Shown here piece after piece: positions 1 to 11,600 of a stretch of DNA of 64,000 nucleotides (position 1 is its first letter; every line of letters begins with the position of its first letter). The notes beneath the pieces are model-generated. The model saw only the letters and a list, made by a program, of their open reading frames with translations, was not told where the DNA came from and did not search any database. The translations under genes and the position numbers were made by a program. This stretch comes from Algoriphagus sp. TR-M9 (GTDB lineage: Bacteria > Bacteroidota > Bacteroidia > Cytophagales > Cyclobacteriaceae): NCBI RefSeq assembly GCF_027594545.1, contig NZ_CP115160.1, forward strand, positions 1,559,001-1,623,000, read 5' to 3'.

Positions 1-126
1 AAGTTAAACGCTTGGCAAAAAGCAACTTCAGCACCAATTCCAGCTGAGATAAACCCGGACTTTGACCCGGATTTTGAAAGAGAAGCGATCAAGAAGGCTG
101 GTTATAAAAAACAAGAGCCATTATGA
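1..126 (+). CDS. C-terminal end of a probable sulfatase (partial)
   Basis: An open frame enters from the left edge in frame 1 and stops with TGA at 124-126, giving 41 residues. The tail (Trp-Gln-Lys, then Ala-Pro-Ile-Pro, then Asn-Pro-Asp-Phe-Asp-Pro) resembles the last residues of Bacteroidota arylsulfatases, which often end in a similar Pro/Asp-rich segment. No catalytic part is visible, so the family call is inference from a short tail. The stop codon lies inside the loop of the downstream hairpin. Confidence 0.5.
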   Translation, partial: KLNAWQKATSAPIPAEINPDFDPDFEREAIKKAGYKKQEPL

Positions 127-143
127 AATGGCTCTTGTTTTTT
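106..143. terminator. Bidirectional Rho-independent terminator
   Basis: Perfect 12-bp arms at 111-122 and 127-138 enclose a 4-base loop. A-runs lie on the left and a T-run on the right, so it can stop the sulfatase transcript (+) and the UDP-glucuronate decarboxylase transcript (-). It overlaps the sulfatase stop codon. Confidence 0.85.
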
Positions 144-1075
144 CAAATCACAGATTCAAAATATGCGATGGTTTTGGTCAATCCTTCCTTCAAGTTCACT
201 TTTGGCTCCCAGTCCAGCTCTTTTTTCGCCAGGTCAATGACCGGCTTACGCTGCATAGGATCATCCTGAGGAAGCGGCAAAAAGGTGATTTTACTCTTAC
301 TGTTGGTCAATTCAATAATCTCCTGCGCTAGTTCCAGCATGGTGAATTCTCCTGGGTTACCAATATTAACTGGACCTGTAAATCCATCTCTGGAATTCAT
401 CAGTCTGTACATTCCCTCTATATTATCGTCTACATAGCAGAAGGAGCGTGTTTGCTTGCCATCTCCGTACATGGTGATATCCTTGCCTTTCAAAGCCTGC
501 ACAATGAAATTACTCACCACTCGTCCATCATTGGGATGCATCCTGGGGCCATAGGTGTTGAAAATCCGCATCACTTTGATAGGGACTTTATGCTGCCTGT
601 GATAGTCAAAGAAAAGGGTCTCAGCACATCTCTTTCCCTCGTCGTAACAGGCTCTAGGCCCTAGGGTATTGACGCTTCCCTTGTAGGATTCTGGCTGGGG
701 GTGGACTTCCGGATCCCCATAGATCTCAGAGGTACTGGCCTGCAGGATCTTGATCTTTAGCCGCTTCGCCAAGCCTAGCATATTCATCGCTCCGATGACC
801 GAGGTTTTGGTGGTCTGCACCGGGTCAAATTGATAATGAATAGGGGAGGCAGGGCAGGCCAAATTATAAATCTCATCTACCTCTACGTACAAGGGATGGG
901 TGACATCATGACGCAGCAATTCGAAATTCTTATCGTCCAGCAGGTGGTGGATGTTTCGTCTATTTCCTGTGAAAAAATTGTCTACACAAAGTACTTCATT
1001 TCCTTCTTTAAGAAGGCGATCGCATAGGTGGCTACCGAGAAAACCGCCGCCACCACTTACTAAAATTCTTTTCAT
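143..1075 (-). CDS. UDP-glucuronate decarboxylase (UDP-xylose synthase)
   Basis: This 310-residue extended SDR enzyme should convert UDP-glucuronate to UDP-xylose with bound NAD+. The N-terminal nucleotide-binding loop GGGGFLGSH (about residues 8-16), the active-site STSEIYGDP segment and the catalytic YDEGK (about 144-148) are all present. The motif [18 protein letters not shown] is typical of UXS proteins and separates them from RmlB-type dehydratases. The frame can be read three bases further upstream from a TTG, but the ATG at 1075 is preferred. It converges on the upstream sulfatase and shares its terminator. The role is probably precursor supply for surface polysaccharide. Confidence 0.9.
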   Translation of the reverse strand: MKRILVSGGGGFLGSHLCDRLLKEGNEVLCVDNFFTGNRRNIHHLLDDKNFELLRHDVTHPLYVEVDEIYNLACPASPIHYQFDPVQTTKTSVIGAMNMLGLAKRLKIKILQASTSEIYGDPEVHPQPESYKGSVNTLGPRACYDEGKRCAETLFFDYHRQHKVPIKVMRIFNTYGPRMHPNDGRVVSNFIVQALKGKDITMYGDGKQTRSFCYVDDNIEGMYRLMNSRDGFTGPVNIGNPGEFTMLELAQEIIELTNSKSKITFLPLPQDDPMQRKPVIDLAKKELDWEPKVNLKEGLTKTIAYFESVI

Positions 1076-1176
1076 CAAAATCTTACAAAGGTATTATTAA
1101 CACTTATGGCCAAAAATAAGCAATACTTTCTCAAAACATAGCGCTTATTTTAAATCCTAAGGAAATCGCTTTTAGG

Positions 1177-1195
1177 CAAACCCTTCGAGGGTTTG
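1177..1195. other. Short perfect hairpin in the 1076-1262 gap
   Basis: Eight-bp arms (1177-1184 and 1188-1195) around a 3-base loop. There is no adjacent T-run, so a terminator role for the acetyltransferase gene is uncertain. Confidence 0.35.
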
Positions 1196-1262
1196 AGCTA
1201 GCAAGAGAGTGAAAAACCAAAGGGTGCAACTATCCTTGGAATAAGATTATCCCTCGAAGAGT

Positions 1263-1817
1263 TCAGCTGAGGTGCTTGATAATCTTTGCAGGATTGCCGG
1301 CTACCAAAACATCTGACGGGAAGCTTTTGGTCACCACTGCCCCTGCACCCACCACTGAGCGATCCCCGATTGTAATCCCCGGGCAAAGTATAGCTCCTCC
1401 TCCTATCCAGACGTCATTGCCTATGGTGATAGGCTTTCCATATTCCCACATCTCACCTCTGGTTTTAGCATCCAGTGGGTGAGTAGCGGCATAAAATTGG
1501 ACATTTGGTGCGATGAATACCCGATCGCCCAGCTTGACCTTGCAGATATCTAAGATTACGCAGTTAAAGTTGATGAATACATCATCACCTACTTCTATAT
1601 TGTATCCGTAATCACACTGAAAAGGAGGTTCGATCCAGAAGTTCTTACCCTTTTTGCCAATCAGCTCTGTTAAAAGCGCTGACCTTAGTTCAAGTTCTTC
1701 CGGATCGGAATGGTTAAATGATTTGAGGAGTTTTCTAGCTTTCAGCCTTTCCTGTGCCAGTTCGGGATCTCCCGCCTGGTACAATTTTCCCGCAAGCATT
1801 TTCTCCTTTTCCGTCAT
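1263..1817 (-). CDS. Sugar O-acetyltransferase (maltose/galactoside acetyltransferase family)
   Basis: This 184-residue left-handed beta-helix acetyltransferase has the N-terminal Mac domain (residues 1-55), then hexapeptide repeats (about 60-180) with the ATHPLD segment that carries the catalytic His, and the C-terminal GNPAKIIK signature. It would transfer acetyl from acetyl-CoA to a sugar hydroxyl; the substrate cannot be read from sequence. Its ATG overlaps the stop of the mannonate dehydratase gene (ATGA at 1814-1817), so it is translationally coupled to the uronate operon. That suggests acetylation of an overflow sugar or uronate intermediate. Confidence 0.88.
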   Translation of the reverse strand: MTEKEKMLAGKLYQAGDPELAQERLKARKLLKSFNHSDPEELELRSALLTELIGKKGKNFWIEPPFQCDYGYNIEVGDDVFINFNCVILDICKVKLGDRVFIAPNVQFYAATHPLDAKTRGEMWEYGKPITIGNDVWIGGGAILCPGITIGDRSVVGAGAVVTKSFPSDVLVAGNPAKIIKHLS

Positions 1818-2989
1818 TTTGACCGCATGTAAAGCAAAGCTTCTTCCACACCTCTGATTTCTGCAAGACCTTTTAATCTGCCGATGGCAGAATATCCTGG
1901 GTTGGTTTTTTTGCCCAGATCATCCAGCATTTGATGCCCATGGTCAGGACGCATAGGGAGGCTTTTTCCACGCTTTTCCTGAAGATTAATGATTTCCTCG
2001 ATTACCTGCACCATGGGTACATTTCCTTCCAGGTGATTGTCTTCAAAGAAATTACCTTCACTGTCTCTTTTGGTGCTTCGCAAATGGATAAAATGGATAT
2101 GGTCACCAAACTCACGAACCATCGCCGGTAGGTCATTGTCTGCGCGTACTCCCAGAGAACCTGTGCAGAACGTCAAACCGTTATTGGGGCTAGGCTGATC
2201 TGTAAGGATTCTTCTGGCATCCGCAGCGGTACTCATGATTCTAGGAAGTCCAAATAGTGAAAATGGTGGATCATCTGGATGAATTCCCATGAACACGCCG
2301 TTTTCCTCAGCTACCGGTACTATTTCATCTAAAAACAGTCTGAGGTGATCTGCAAGTTTGGCATGGTCTATTCCATCATAAGTTTTCAGCATGGACTTAA
2401 ATTCCTCCATTGTATAGCCAATTTCTGACCCAGGTAGTCCTTTGAGAATGTTATCAATGATCAGCTGGTGTTTTTCCGGACTCAAGGCTTCGTAATATGC
2501 CTGGATTTCTGCTTTTTCTTCTGCGGAATATTCCTGCTCTGCTTCGGCTCTTTTCAAGATGAATAAATCAAAAGCCTGGACAGCTTTCTTTTCATAATGC
2601 AAGGCTTTTACGCCATTGGGAAGCTCTCTGAACAGGTCCGTCCGAGTCCAATCCAAGATAGGCATGAAGTTATAACAAACCGTGTAAATCCCCTCTTCGG
2701 CTAGATTTCTGATGGTTTCTTTATAATTCTCTATGACTTCCTGGTAATTGCCCGAGCGGGTTTTGATCACCTCATGCACAGGCACAGATTCCACCACAGA
2801 CCAGGTCAAGCCTGCTGCTTCTATGGTGTCTTTTCTTTTCTTAATCTCTTCTCTAGACCATACTTCTCCATTGGGGATGTGGTGCAGGGCAGTGACGATT
2901 CCGGTGGCACCGGACTGTAAAATATCCCTTAAACTTACGGGGTCATTTGGGCCATACCAGCGCATGGTTTGCTCCATTTTATAGCTCAT
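1814..2989 (-). CDS. uxuA: Mannonate dehydratase
   Basis: At 391 residues this has full family length. It begins with the characteristic segment [10 protein letters not shown] and continues with [14 protein letters not shown]-terminal metal ligands appear in GIHPDDPP and in the MRPDHGHQM segment. The enzyme dehydrates D-mannonate to 2-keto-3-deoxy-D-gluconate. It lies 48 bp downstream of the SDR gene and is coupled to the acetyltransferase. The operon order uxaC-SDR-uxuA fits the Ashwell isomerase route. Confidence 0.95.
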   Translation of the reverse strand: MSYKMEQTMRWYGPNDPVSLRDILQSGATGIVTALHHIPNGEVWSREEIKKRKDTIEAAGLTWSVVESVPVHEVIKTRSGNYQEVIENYKETIRNLAEEGIYTVCYNFMPILDWTRTDLFRELPNGVKALHYEKKAVQAFDLFILKRAEAEQEYSAEEKAEIQAYYEALSPEKHQLIIDNILKGLPGSEIGYTMEEFKSMLKTYDGIDHAKLADHLRLFLDEIVPVAEENGVFMGIHPDDPPFSLFGLPRIMSTAADARRILTDQPSPNNGLTFCTGSLGVRADNDLPAMVREFGDHIHFIHLRSTKRDSEGNFFEDNHLEGNVPMVQVIEEIINLQEKRGKSLPMRPDHGHQMLDDLGKKTNPGYSAIGRLKGLAEIRGVEEALLYMRSK

Positions 2990-3037
2990 AAAACTTAATT
3001 TATGTGGATGTATTAGTTAATTGATAGGAGGGTGATG

Positions 3038-3856
3038 TTACACTCCTGAATAGGCACTGAAGCCTCCATCTACCGGAACTATAGTGCCGGTCACAAAAGC
3101 AGAAGCATCGGCACAGAGCCAGTGCAGGGCCCCCAGTAGATCTTCTGGTTTTCCGAATCTGTTCATTGGAGTATGTGTAATGATCTGATTTCCCCTGCCA
3201 GTAAGGCTGCCGTCCTCTTCCGTGAGCAAAGCACGGTTTTGCTCGGTAAGGAAGAATCCCGGAGCAATGGCATTGACACGGAATTCTGGGCCATGTTTGG
3301 TGCAGAGCTCTACCGAGAGAAATTTGGTAAAGTTGTCTATTGCGGCTTTAGCTGATGCATAGCCTAAAACTCTGGTCATAGGTCTGGAAGCGGCCATTGA
3401 GCTGATGTTCAGGATATTGCCTTTGCCTTTTTTGAGCATTAGAGGGAAAAGAATTTTGCTTGGAATAGCAGTGCCCAGGTAATTGAGGTCTATCACTTTT
3501 CTCAATGAGTCAAGATCCAAGTCGCTCAATTCCTGGTCTGGACGTATCACAGCTCCGGGCATATTGCCACCTGCGGCATTGATGAGTATATCCAGGTACC
3601 CATGTTCCTTTTCTATTTCTTTGGCAGCATTTACTACGCTTTGCTCATCGGTGACATCACAGATGTACCCAAAGGCCTTGCCTTGGTTTTGGGTGATTTC
3701 TGCGACCAGAGTTTCTACCTTGGCAGAAGTCCTGCCTAAGATGATCACCTCAGCTCCTTGTTCTGCCAGATACTTGCTCATAGATGTTCCAAGCACACCT
3801 GTCGCGCCTGAAAACGCTATTTTTTTTCCTTCTAAAGAGAAGATAGTATTACTCAT
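3038..3856 (-). CDS. SDR-family D-mannonate oxidoreductase (fructuronate reductase)
   Basis: A 272-residue classical SDR: cofactor loop GATGVLG (17-23), NAAGG (93-97), catalytic Ser at 152-153 and YASAK (166-170), and the C-terminal GTIVPVDGGFSAYSGV. Its place between uronate isomerase and mannonate dehydratase supports NAD(P)H reduction of D-fructuronate to D-mannonate. That step is done by an SDR rather than the E. coli UxuB fold in Bacteroidota and Thermotoga. Two bases separate it from uxaC. The family is certain; the substrate is inferred from context. Confidence 0.88.
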   Translation of the reverse strand: MSNTIFSLEGKKIAFSGATGVLGTSMSKYLAEQGAEVIILGRTSAKVETLVAEITQNQGKAFGYICDVTDEQSVVNAAKEIEKEHGYLDILINAAGGNMPGAVIRPDQELSDLDLDSLRKVIDLNYLGTAIPSKILFPLMLKKGKGNILNISSMAASRPMTRVLGYASAKAAIDNFTKFLSVELCTKHGPEFRVNAIAPGFFLTEQNRALLTEEDGSLTGRGNQIITHTPMNRFGKPEDLLGALHWLCADASAFVTGTIVPVDGGFSAYSGV

Positions 3857-3858
3857 AT

Positions 3859-5301
3859 TTAATAATTGTAGTTTTTCGGACTAAAGTCAAAATATTCATT
3901 CGCATTGCCGTAGCAAATACCGGAGATGATGTCTCCAAGCCATTTTTCATCCCATGGAAGCTCACCATTTTCCACGTCCTTACCAAAAAGATTACACAGA
4001 ATTCTTCTGAAATATTCATGGCGTGGAAAGGATAGGAAGCTTCTGGAATCTGTCAGCATCCCTATAAAGCAGCTGATCATTCCCATATTGGATAGGGTAT
4101 TGATTTGTTTTTCCATTCCATCTTTTTGATCGAGGTACCACCATCCTGAGCCAAACTGAATTTTTCCTTTGGTGCTTCCGTCATTGAAGTTGCCAACCAT
4201 GGTAGCCATGACTTCATTGTCACGAGGATTGAGGTTGTAAAGTATGGTTTTGGTCAATTGATCCGTGGAGTCCAGATGGTTTAAGAACTTGGAAAGTGCC
4301 ATAGCCTGGTCAAAATCCCCTATAGAATCAAACCCAGTGTCTGGGCCTAAGGTACTCAGCATTCGGTGGTTAGTATTGCGTAGCGCTCCCAGGTGATACT
4401 GCTGCACCCAGCCTTTGGAATGGTACATCTTGGACAGCTCGGTAAGTACTTTGAATTTGAAGTACTCCACCATTTCTGTGGTCAGGGTCTTTCCTGCTAT
4501 CAGGTCTTTGATGAGCTGATCCATAGCATAGGGATCCGTGCTGAAGAAATACAGTTGCTCCAATCCGTGATCTGCTACTCTACAGCCCCGCTGATGAAAG
4601 TAATCCACCCGGTTTTTTAAAGCTGAAATCAGGGTATCAAAATCTCGGATGGTAATCCCGCTGGCTTCACCTAGTTTGCCCAGATAGGTCACATACGCTG
4701 GAGGGTTCTCTACAGCGAAGGACTTGTCCGGGCGAAATGCAGGATACATTTCCAGGTTAGCATTGCTTTTTTTATGGAAATCCATGTGGTGCTCCAGGCT
4801 GTCAATGGGGTCATCTGTAGTACACACGGTGGTGACTTTCATTTGTGCCAAAAGGCCCTGCGTGGAAAAAGATTCTTGACTTAGCTGGGCATTGCACGTT
4901 TGGTAAATCTCTGCCGCATTGGCTTCGCAAAGCAATTCATCTATCCCAAAGTAACGCTTCAGCTCCAGCTGGCTCCAGTGATAGAGTGGGTTTCGTAGCG
5001 TAAAAGGCACAGCCTTAGCCCATTGGGTGAATTTTTCCTCATCGGATGCTCCACCAGTGATGTAGTGTTCGTCTATTCCCAAGGTCCGCATAGCTCTCCA
5101 TTTATAATGATCGCCGGCCAACCAGATTTGGGAAAGATTTTCAAACTTATGGTTGCTGCTGATTTGAGCTGGAGATAGGTGATTGTGATAATCTATGATG
5201 GGTTGCTCCTTCGCAAATTCGTGGTAAAGAATCTTTGCATATTTTGATTGAAGGAGGAAATCGTCCGTCAGAAAACCTGCTCGCGGATTTGAATAGGCCA
5301 T
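3859..5301 (-). CDS. uxaC: Uronate isomerase (glucuronate/galacturonate isomerase)
   Basis: This 480-residue amidohydrolase-superfamily protein is close to the usual 465-485. The N-terminal metal site DYHNHL (37-42) and the KMYHSKGWVQQYHLGALRN segment are diagnostic. It interconverts D-glucuronate/D-fructuronate and D-galacturonate/D-tagaturonate. It is the first gene of the minus-strand operon, divergent from the LacI regulator. A candidate LacI operator lies 76 bp upstream of its ATG. Confidence 0.95.
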   Translation of the reverse strand: MAYSNPRAGFLTDDFLLQSKYAKILYHEFAKEQPIIDYHNHLSPAQISSNHKFENLSQIWLAGDHYKWRAMRTLGIDEHYITGGASDEEKFTQWAKAVPFTLRNPLYHWSQLELKRYFGIDELLCEANAAEIYQTCNAQLSQESFSTQGLLAQMKVTTVCTTDDPIDSLEHHMDFHKKSNANLEMYPAFRPDKSFAVENPPAYVTYLGKLGEASGITIRDFDTLISALKNRVDYFHQRGCRVADHGLEQLYFFSTDPYAMDQLIKDLIAGKTLTTEMVEYFKFKVLTELSKMYHSKGWVQQYHLGALRNTNHRMLSTLGPDTGFDSIGDFDQAMALSKFLNHLDSTDQLTKTILYNLNPRDNEVMATMVGNFNDGSTKGKIQFGSGWWYLDQKDGMEKQINTLSNMGMISCFIGMLTDSRSFLSFPRHEYFRRILCNLFGKDVENGELPWDEKWLGDIISGICYGNANEYFDFSPKNYNY

Positions 5302-5376
5302 ATAGATTAGGGTTAGTTTGGATTAATTAGAAAATTAAAAATACCCTGAATATTATGTTTTTGACAGAAGTTTATG

Positions 5377-5390
5377 CGGAAACGTTTTCG
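5377..5390. promoter_or_regulatory. Candidate LacI-family operator between uxaC and the regulator gene
   Basis: The site CGGAAACGTTTTCG is an imperfect palindrome around a central CG, as LacI/GalR operators are. It fits CGNAANCGNTTNCG, shared with the sites upstream of both susC genes. Sitting about 80 bp from both divergent starts, it could control the uronate operon and autoregulate the regulator. Confidence 0.6.
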
Positions 5391-5475
5391 AACTTATTTA
5401 AGCGGAAAAATCGTAAATTGGAAGCGATTTAGAATTACCATAAATCTTATTTACCCATTCTAACCAATATTGAAA

Positions 5476-6498
5476 ATGGCCTCAGGAATTAGTCTAAAAG
5501 AACTGGCCGCAGAGTTGAAGCTTGCACCTTCCACAGTTTCCCGCGCCTTGAACGACAGCTACGAAATCAGTGAAGCGACTAAGAAGAAAGTCATCAGCAT
5601 GGCTGAAAAAATGAATTACCATGCTAATCCTTTTGCCCGGAGTTTAAGAGAAAATAAAAGCAAAACCATTGCTGTGATTATACCCGAGCGAATCAACAAC
5701 TTTTTTGCTCAGGTAATGGATGGCATAGAAGAAATAGCTCAGGAGCATGGCTATCATCTGCTGGTTTATAATACCAAGGAGGACGTAGAAAAAGAGAAGA
5801 AAATCGTCAATTTGCTGTTAAACGGGAGAGCTGATGCCATCGCTATGTCAGTTTCCAGTCAGACCAGTGATGTTTCGCATTTGAAGAAGCTGCATGACCG
5901 AGGGCTTCCTATTATCTTTTTTGATAGGATTTGTGATGAGATAGCCACTACCAAGTTTATTACCAATGACCATCAGAGTGCCTATGAAGGTACCAAGCAT
6001 TTGATACAGCAGGGATGTAAGAAAATTGCGTTTCTCATGCTGAGCAAAGAACTCTCCATTACCAAAGAGCGGTACAGGGGGTATCTGGATGCAATCAAGG
6101 AAGTTGGATGGGAGCCAAAACCTGCTTTCTCCCTGAATTGCTGCTACGATGAGAAAAATAATGTGGAGCTAATCCGCGAACTACTCAGTTCTGAAGATCG
6201 CCCTGATGGAATCATGGCCTCCGTAGAAAAATTAGCTTTTGCTACCTATGAGGCAGTGAGACATACTGATCTTTCGGTCCCCAAAGATTTAAAAGTCATC
6301 AGTTTCTCCAATAGCTCCATTGTTGGGCTATTGAACCCTTCCTTGACCACGATCACGCAGCCGGCGATTGAGATGGGGAATGAATGTGCTAATATGCTGA
6401 TCCGAAAGCTGGCCAAGCCTAAGTATTATGAGTTGATGGACAAGGTGATTACTATACCTTCGAAGATTACGGTGAGGGAGTCTACTAGTAAGGGGTGA
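5476..6498 (+). CDS. LacI/GalR-family transcriptional regulator of the uronate region
   Basis: The 340-residue protein has an N-terminal HTH (SLKELAAELKLAPSTVSRAL, about residues 6-25) with the hinge helix near 50-60. A periplasmic-binding-like sensor domain follows (about 60-335), with NDHQSAYEGTKHLI and TTITQPAIEMG motifs. The frame can be read six bases upstream from a TTG; ATG at 5476 is preferred. It is divergent from uxaC and probably represses uronate genes and the SusC/D pairs until an inducer binds; the inducer cannot be identified. Confidence 0.9.
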   Translation: MASGISLKELAAELKLAPSTVSRALNDSYEISEATKKKVISMAEKMNYHANPFARSLRENKSKTIAVIIPERINNFFAQVMDGIEEIAQEHGYHLLVYNTKEDVEKEKKIVNLLLNGRADAIAMSVSSQTSDVSHLKKLHDRGLPIIFFDRICDEIATTKFITNDHQSAYEGTKHLIQQGCKKIAFLMLSKELSITKERYRGYLDAIKEVGWEPKPAFSLNCCYDEKNNVELIRELLSSEDRPDGIMASVEKLAFATYEAVRHTDLSVPKDLKVISFSNSSIVGLLNPSLTTITQPAIEMGNECANMLIRKLAKPKYYELMDKVITIPSKITVRESTSKG

Positions 6499-6739
6499 TA
6501 GATTTGTAGAAAAAGTTTCATGGATATACGGAGTGGTTCCAGTAATTAATATCTCCTTGCTCACCTGGTAAAAAGAACTATGCTTCGGTTTCGCTTAACA
6601 CAAGTGAATGAAGATCTGCCTTAGCAGGTGGGCAGGCCCAAGTGGCCTCAATTCTAAAGTTTACCATGTCCTATATTGCTTTAGCCTCCTTACTGATAGA
6701 GAAGCGGAAATACAGTAAAAATTGCTTTCAGAATTGAAT
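6499..6739. other. Non-coding gap after the LacI gene
   Basis: No supported gene. The stretch from about 6613 to 6710 ends in CTTACTGATAGAGAAGCGG, weakly resembling the ends of the intergenic elements at 12168-12315 and 62611-62755. It may be a decayed relative. Confidence 0.3.
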
Positions 6740-6775
6740 AAAAAAGAAAGGCCGGTGAATTTTCACCGGCCTTTC
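6740..6775 (-). terminator. Terminator of the first susCD operon
   Basis: Perfect 14-bp arms (6746-6759 and 6762-6775) with a 2-base loop. On the minus strand the hairpin is followed by a T-run (complement of 6740-6745), placing it just after the SusD stop. Confidence 0.9.
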
Positions 6776-6796
6776 ACTTATGCAATAAGATTAAAA

Positions 6797-8638
6797 TTAT
6801 TCACCTTCCTCTGTTTCAATGGTGGTAAGAGGTGGAATGTTATTTTCAAAGCCATTATATCCCTCATTTTGATTGAGGTGCCCTTTGGTATTTGAGTTAA
6901 TGGCATTTTGAGGAATTGGCCACAAAACATGATAAGGACTCAAGGTATAGGTATCCCCATGCCTGGTAAATACTCCCTTATTGTAATAGTCGGTCACTTC
7001 CATGATTCTATCATAGTAGAAATTATCCTTGGAGAAGTCTGCCTCATTATAGCTTTTGCCATTGTAAGCTGTTTTGCCTGTCATTGCAAAGATTCTCGCA
7101 ATTCTAGTCAGTTCAGTTTTTCTTGGCTCTTCATAATATAGCTCTCTAGCTCTTTCGTCCAGTACAGTTCCAATATTGATTTCATCAGCGGTATATGGAG
7201 CGGCACCTGCTCTGGTTCTTACTGCATTGATATCCGAAGCTGCACCTGCCAGATCGCCTAGCCAAAACTTAGCTTCTGCTCTCAGCAGGTAGGATTCGGC
7301 CAGTCTGAATATATACCAGTCGGTAGGTCCACCCTGAGGCTGATTACGCTGTGCATCTGGCACAAACAACTTATAGTGTGGCCATGAGAACCAGCTTCTG
7401 ATGGTGTCTACTACTAAAACTACTCCTTCCTCATTTCTGAATTCCAGATTTTGGTTGTAATAGGGGTCGTTTTCCTTGATGTCCGGATTGTTATATACCA
7501 GATCTTCCATGTCCATCCAGTTGCCAGGAGCATGTCTAAGGTCATTTTCATCATCCCAGATCATGCTTTGGTGATACCAGGTACCTCTCAACCTTCCGAT
7601 ACCTCGACCGAATTCAGTTACCTGATCGATTTCAATACCTGATCTATCCGATGTGCCTTTGTTACCAGTAGGGGTATTGATGTTACTTCCCCAGAAAGGA
7701 ACCGCATTACGCATGGTGATGATACCACCAGAGTTACCATCTGTATCTACTCTGTCCATTACCAGAAGAATTGCTTCAGTATTGGTAAAAGGAGCCTTGT
7801 TTTCGGGTCTGTGAAGATCCCAGATCACATTTTTAGTAGGGTCTCCGGCATCTACACCAAATCGTTCCGTCATAAGTGAGTAAGGACCGCCGTCTATCAG
7901 ACGATTAGCAACGTCCAGGGCATCTTGAAATTCTCCCAAGGCTAGATTGATTTTGATCAAGAGGTGCTGAAGGGCTCCCTTTGGCACTCGTCCACGGTCC
8001 ATTACTTCCGGAATCCACTCCTCACCCCATTCTAGATCTTCTTTCATTTTTCTCAATATGACCGTACGTTCTGTAGAGTAGAAGTCAAGTTTTGGTTCTA
8101 TAATTTCCTCCAATATCAAAGGAACATCACCAAACTGTTGCGTGAGTCTATAGTAACGCAAAGATCTATGGAAATATGCTGTCGCTAAAAGGTGGTTTCT
8201 TTCTGCATCTGATTCATAGTCCTGAGGCTCGTCGATACGGGATACTACAGTGTTTGCATATTTGATACCCTTATATCCTTCATACCAGTACCACCCGATT
8301 CTGTTGGTATTTACTGAATTTAGATTTGCATCAGGGGTAATTAGTAGGTTCATGTCCTGAGCAGGTCCTGATTTATCAGTAGTACCTTCAACCGCTACTT
8401 CCGTGAAAATGTGCTCAGTAAGAATAGGAGAGCCATCTCCAGTGTATTCGTGGCGCATATTACGCTCACAGGCCACTAGTGCAGCCCATAAGCCACTTGC
8501 TTCATTGTAGGTGTTTTCCGGTGAAAAGAAGGAGAGCGGCTGCGGCTCTAACCAGTCTTCATTACAACCAGAAGTGACGGCTACAATCAATCCTGTCATC
8601 AGGATTTTTATGGAGTTCATTTTACTTCTAATATTCAT
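6797..8638 (-). CDS. SusD/RagB-family outer-membrane lipoprotein (pair 1)
   Basis: This 613-residue protein has a short leader ending in a lipobox (VTSGC) and so is likely anchored at the cell surface. The body is a SusD-like TPR fold: an N-terminal [13 protein letters not shown] helix region, [19 protein letters not shown] near the C-terminal third, then RTRAGAAPY and the closing [12 protein letters not shown]. It would bind a glycan and load it into the partner SusC, which lies 18 bp upstream. The first ATG is used; a second in-frame ATG at 8620 also gives a complete signal peptide. The ligand is not evident. Confidence 0.93.
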   Translation of the reverse strand: MNIRSKMNSIKILMTGLIVAVTSGCNEDWLEPQPLSFFSPENTYNEASGLWAALVACERNMRHEYTGDGSPILTEHIFTEVAVEGTTDKSGPAQDMNLLITPDANLNSVNTNRIGWYWYEGYKGIKYANTVVSRIDEPQDYESDAERNHLLATAYFHRSLRYYRLTQQFGDVPLILEEIIEPKLDFYSTERTVILRKMKEDLEWGEEWIPEVMDRGRVPKGALQHLLIKINLALGEFQDALDVANRLIDGGPYSLMTERFGVDAGDPTKNVIWDLHRPENKAPFTNTEAILLVMDRVDTDGNSGGIITMRNAVPFWGSNINTPTGNKGTSDRSGIEIDQVTEFGRGIGRLRGTWYHQSMIWDDENDLRHAPGNWMDMEDLVYNNPDIKENDPYYNQNLEFRNEEGVVLVVDTIRSWFSWPHYKLFVPDAQRNQPQGGPTDWYIFRLAESYLLRAEAKFWLGDLAGAASDINAVRTRAGAAPYTADEINIGTVLDERARELYYEEPRKTELTRIARIFAMTGKTAYNGKSYNEADFSKDNFYYDRIMEVTDYYNKGVFTRHGDTYTLSPYHVLWPIPQNAINSNTKGHLNQNEGYNGFENNIPPLTTIETEEGE

Positions 8639-8656
8639 TTTAAAGTTCTTTTAGGC

Positions 8657-11600
8657 TTACAGTGTAACATCGATTCCTAGTGTGAAATATCTTGGGATTG
8701 GTCCGGAGTTTTCTGGATCCCAGAAGTCCCACTGTGGAGCATAATGCCCTACGTTTCTGATATTACCGTACACACGTAGATTTGTGATATTTGCCTTTTC
8801 AGTCAGCTGCTTAGGGAAATTGTATCCCATGGAGATGTTTTCCAGTCGGATGAAGGATCTCTTACGATACACATTGAATCCACCGGCTCCACCTTCACTG
8901 GAGTTTAGCCTAGCCCACTCATTGCTAGGATTTTCTTCAGTCCAGTAAGGAGTAATGTATGAGCTGGTTCTGTCTAGGAAACCATCTCTGTTCTTTCTTT
9001 GATTGAAGGTTCCGTCATGACCCCAGTAGGAGTAGATCATGAATGATACGTCAAAGTTTTTGAACAAAACAAACTCATTTCTCAAACTCCAACGGAATCT
9101 AGGCTCGGTAAAACCTTGAAACTGACGGTCAGCATTGGTGAAAAGACCATCGCCATCTACATCTTCAATTTTGAAATCACCTGGTTTTACACCGTAATCT
9201 GCAGCAGCATCTGCTTCATCTGATTGCCAGATTCCTAAGGTTTTGTAGTTCCAGATTTGATCAATTGCGCGTCCGATGAACCATCCGTTACTCGGGTCAT
9301 CTAATTCTTCGCCGTTCTCATCCAAGTCCCCGTAAAGACTTACTATTTCATTTCTATTCAATTGGAAGTTGGCTGTAGATCTCCAGATGAAATTGTTTCT
9401 TTCATAGTTGGTGGAGTTTAGCGTAAGCTCAAAACCTTTGTTGTCCACCTGGCCTAGGTTATCCCATACAAAATTGAATCCCAGGAAATCCGGTAAGCTT
9501 CGCTCTACTAGCAAGTCCCTAGTGGACATTTTGTACATCTCTAGTGTACCAGTCAGTCGGGTTTTCAGTACAGAGAAATCAAGTCCAAAGTTGAAGGATT
9601 CTGTTCTTTCCCATTGAAGGTTGGAATTCTGCATTCTGTTTACATATAGCTGATTAACCAAATACAGTTCTCCACTAGGTCTCTCGTAGAAGTATTTCCC
9701 GGTATTCAAATCAGAAAGCGCTACATATCTACCGATATCACGGTTACCATTGCTACCCCAAGAAAGTCTAAGCTTACCGAAGTCTAGCCAGTCTATATTG
9801 ACAAAATTCTCATCTGAGAATACCCATCCCACAGCTGCAGAATAGAATAGTGCTCTCGGGTTACTTTGGCCAAACGCAGAGTAGCCATCTCTTCTTACGG
9901 ATACGGTAGTGGAATATTTGCCATCATAGGAGTAAATCATTCTACCCATCAGAGCGTCACCAGTACTGTACTCGTCATTGCTGGAGATGATGGGGTTGAT
10001 ACCACCACCTATGTTATGATATCCCAAGCGGTCATGAGGTTCAAAGCCATTGTTGGTCATGGTGTTATCCCAAGACTGGAATTTCTCCGCATTCACTAGG
10101 AAAGTCGCATTGAAGTCGTGCTTTTCAGCAAAAGTTTTTTGCCAGGTAAGAATGTTATCTAATTGCCAGTAGTAAGTTTTGTTTTGTCTTCTGCTAGCAA
10201 TTCCTCCTCTTTGACCCCATTCTGCATGTTCTGCAGATTGATGATTGAAATATTCGTAGTAAGTAAACCTTGGCGTAAAGTTAGTTCGGAAGTTGAATCC
10301 AAATGGCAACTTGATGTTTGCATAAAGGGTAGCATTGATATTTAGATCTCTATCTACTCGATCGATATGGCTTCTGTCGTAGAAAGGGTGGGTGCCACCA
10401 CTTTGCTCGTCATTTGGTCTCCATTTGTAAGTGTCATCTTCATTATATTCAGAACCCCAAGGAGATAGTGTTCTTAGAAGATTCCAATCAACTGTAACCT
10501 GGCTTTCATCCTGATGCGCAAACTGAATATTGGTACCTACAGATAACCAATCATTCACTTTTCCTTCCAGGTTTAATCTGGTTCTGATGGTTTCAAATTC
10601 ATCACCTATAATGATGCCCTCATTGTTCAAATATCCAACTGACCAGTAGTAGTTGAAATTTTCATTTCTTCCGGATAAACTCACGGTGTAATCCTGACGG
10701 AAACCAGTCTGGAAGATTTTATCGTACCAGTCTACTGAATTTCCATTTTGGTAATTTTCAATCTCAGCAGGCTGCATGTTCAATCGCTGAAGCCAAACCG
10801 TAATAGGATCTCCCGAAGACCCATCGTATGCCATCCATTCCTCTAGAGAAATTTCGCTAGGAAGAGTTCTCGGGTCAGAGAATTCATACGGATCGTACCC
10901 ACCGGCATTGATACTTTTGAAGACATCCTCTCTCCAGCTAACGAATCCATCTGGGCTATATACCTCAGGAAATGTAGCCATGGTAGCCAGGCCGGCATTC
11001 GCGTTGAACTTGATAGTAGGCTTGCCAATAGTTCCTTTTTTGGTAGTGATTAGGATTACGCCGTTAGCTGCTTTTGCTCCAAATACTGCAGCTGCACTGG
11101 CATCCTTAAGTACCTCTAGGTTATCTATATCATTTGGGTTGATGTCAGCTAGTTCTCCATAATAAATGGCTCCATCCAGTACCAATAGTGGGGAGTTACC
11201 CGCATTCAGGGAGGTTTGACCTCTCACTTGTAGCGATCCACCACCTTTGGCAGAAGTGCTCAGTCCCACATTCAGACCGGCAGCGTTACCTCTCAGGATA
11301 TCCTGTACTGAATTGGGGTTTTCATTTTCTAGCTTGTTTGGATTTACAGATGAAACTGCTCCTGTTACATCTCTTTTCTTTGCCGAACCATAACCAATCA
11401 CAACTACCTCTTCTAGGTCAGAAGTGTTAGGGTTCATTTTGAGATCAATTACGGTTTGGTTACCGATTAATTTCTCTACGGGATCATACCCGATAAAAGA
11501 GAAAACCAAGACTCCGTCGGTTGGAGCACTGATGGAGTATTTTCCGTCCAGGTCAGTGGTGGTTCCTGTTGTCGTTCCTTTTAGCAAAACCGTGACGCCT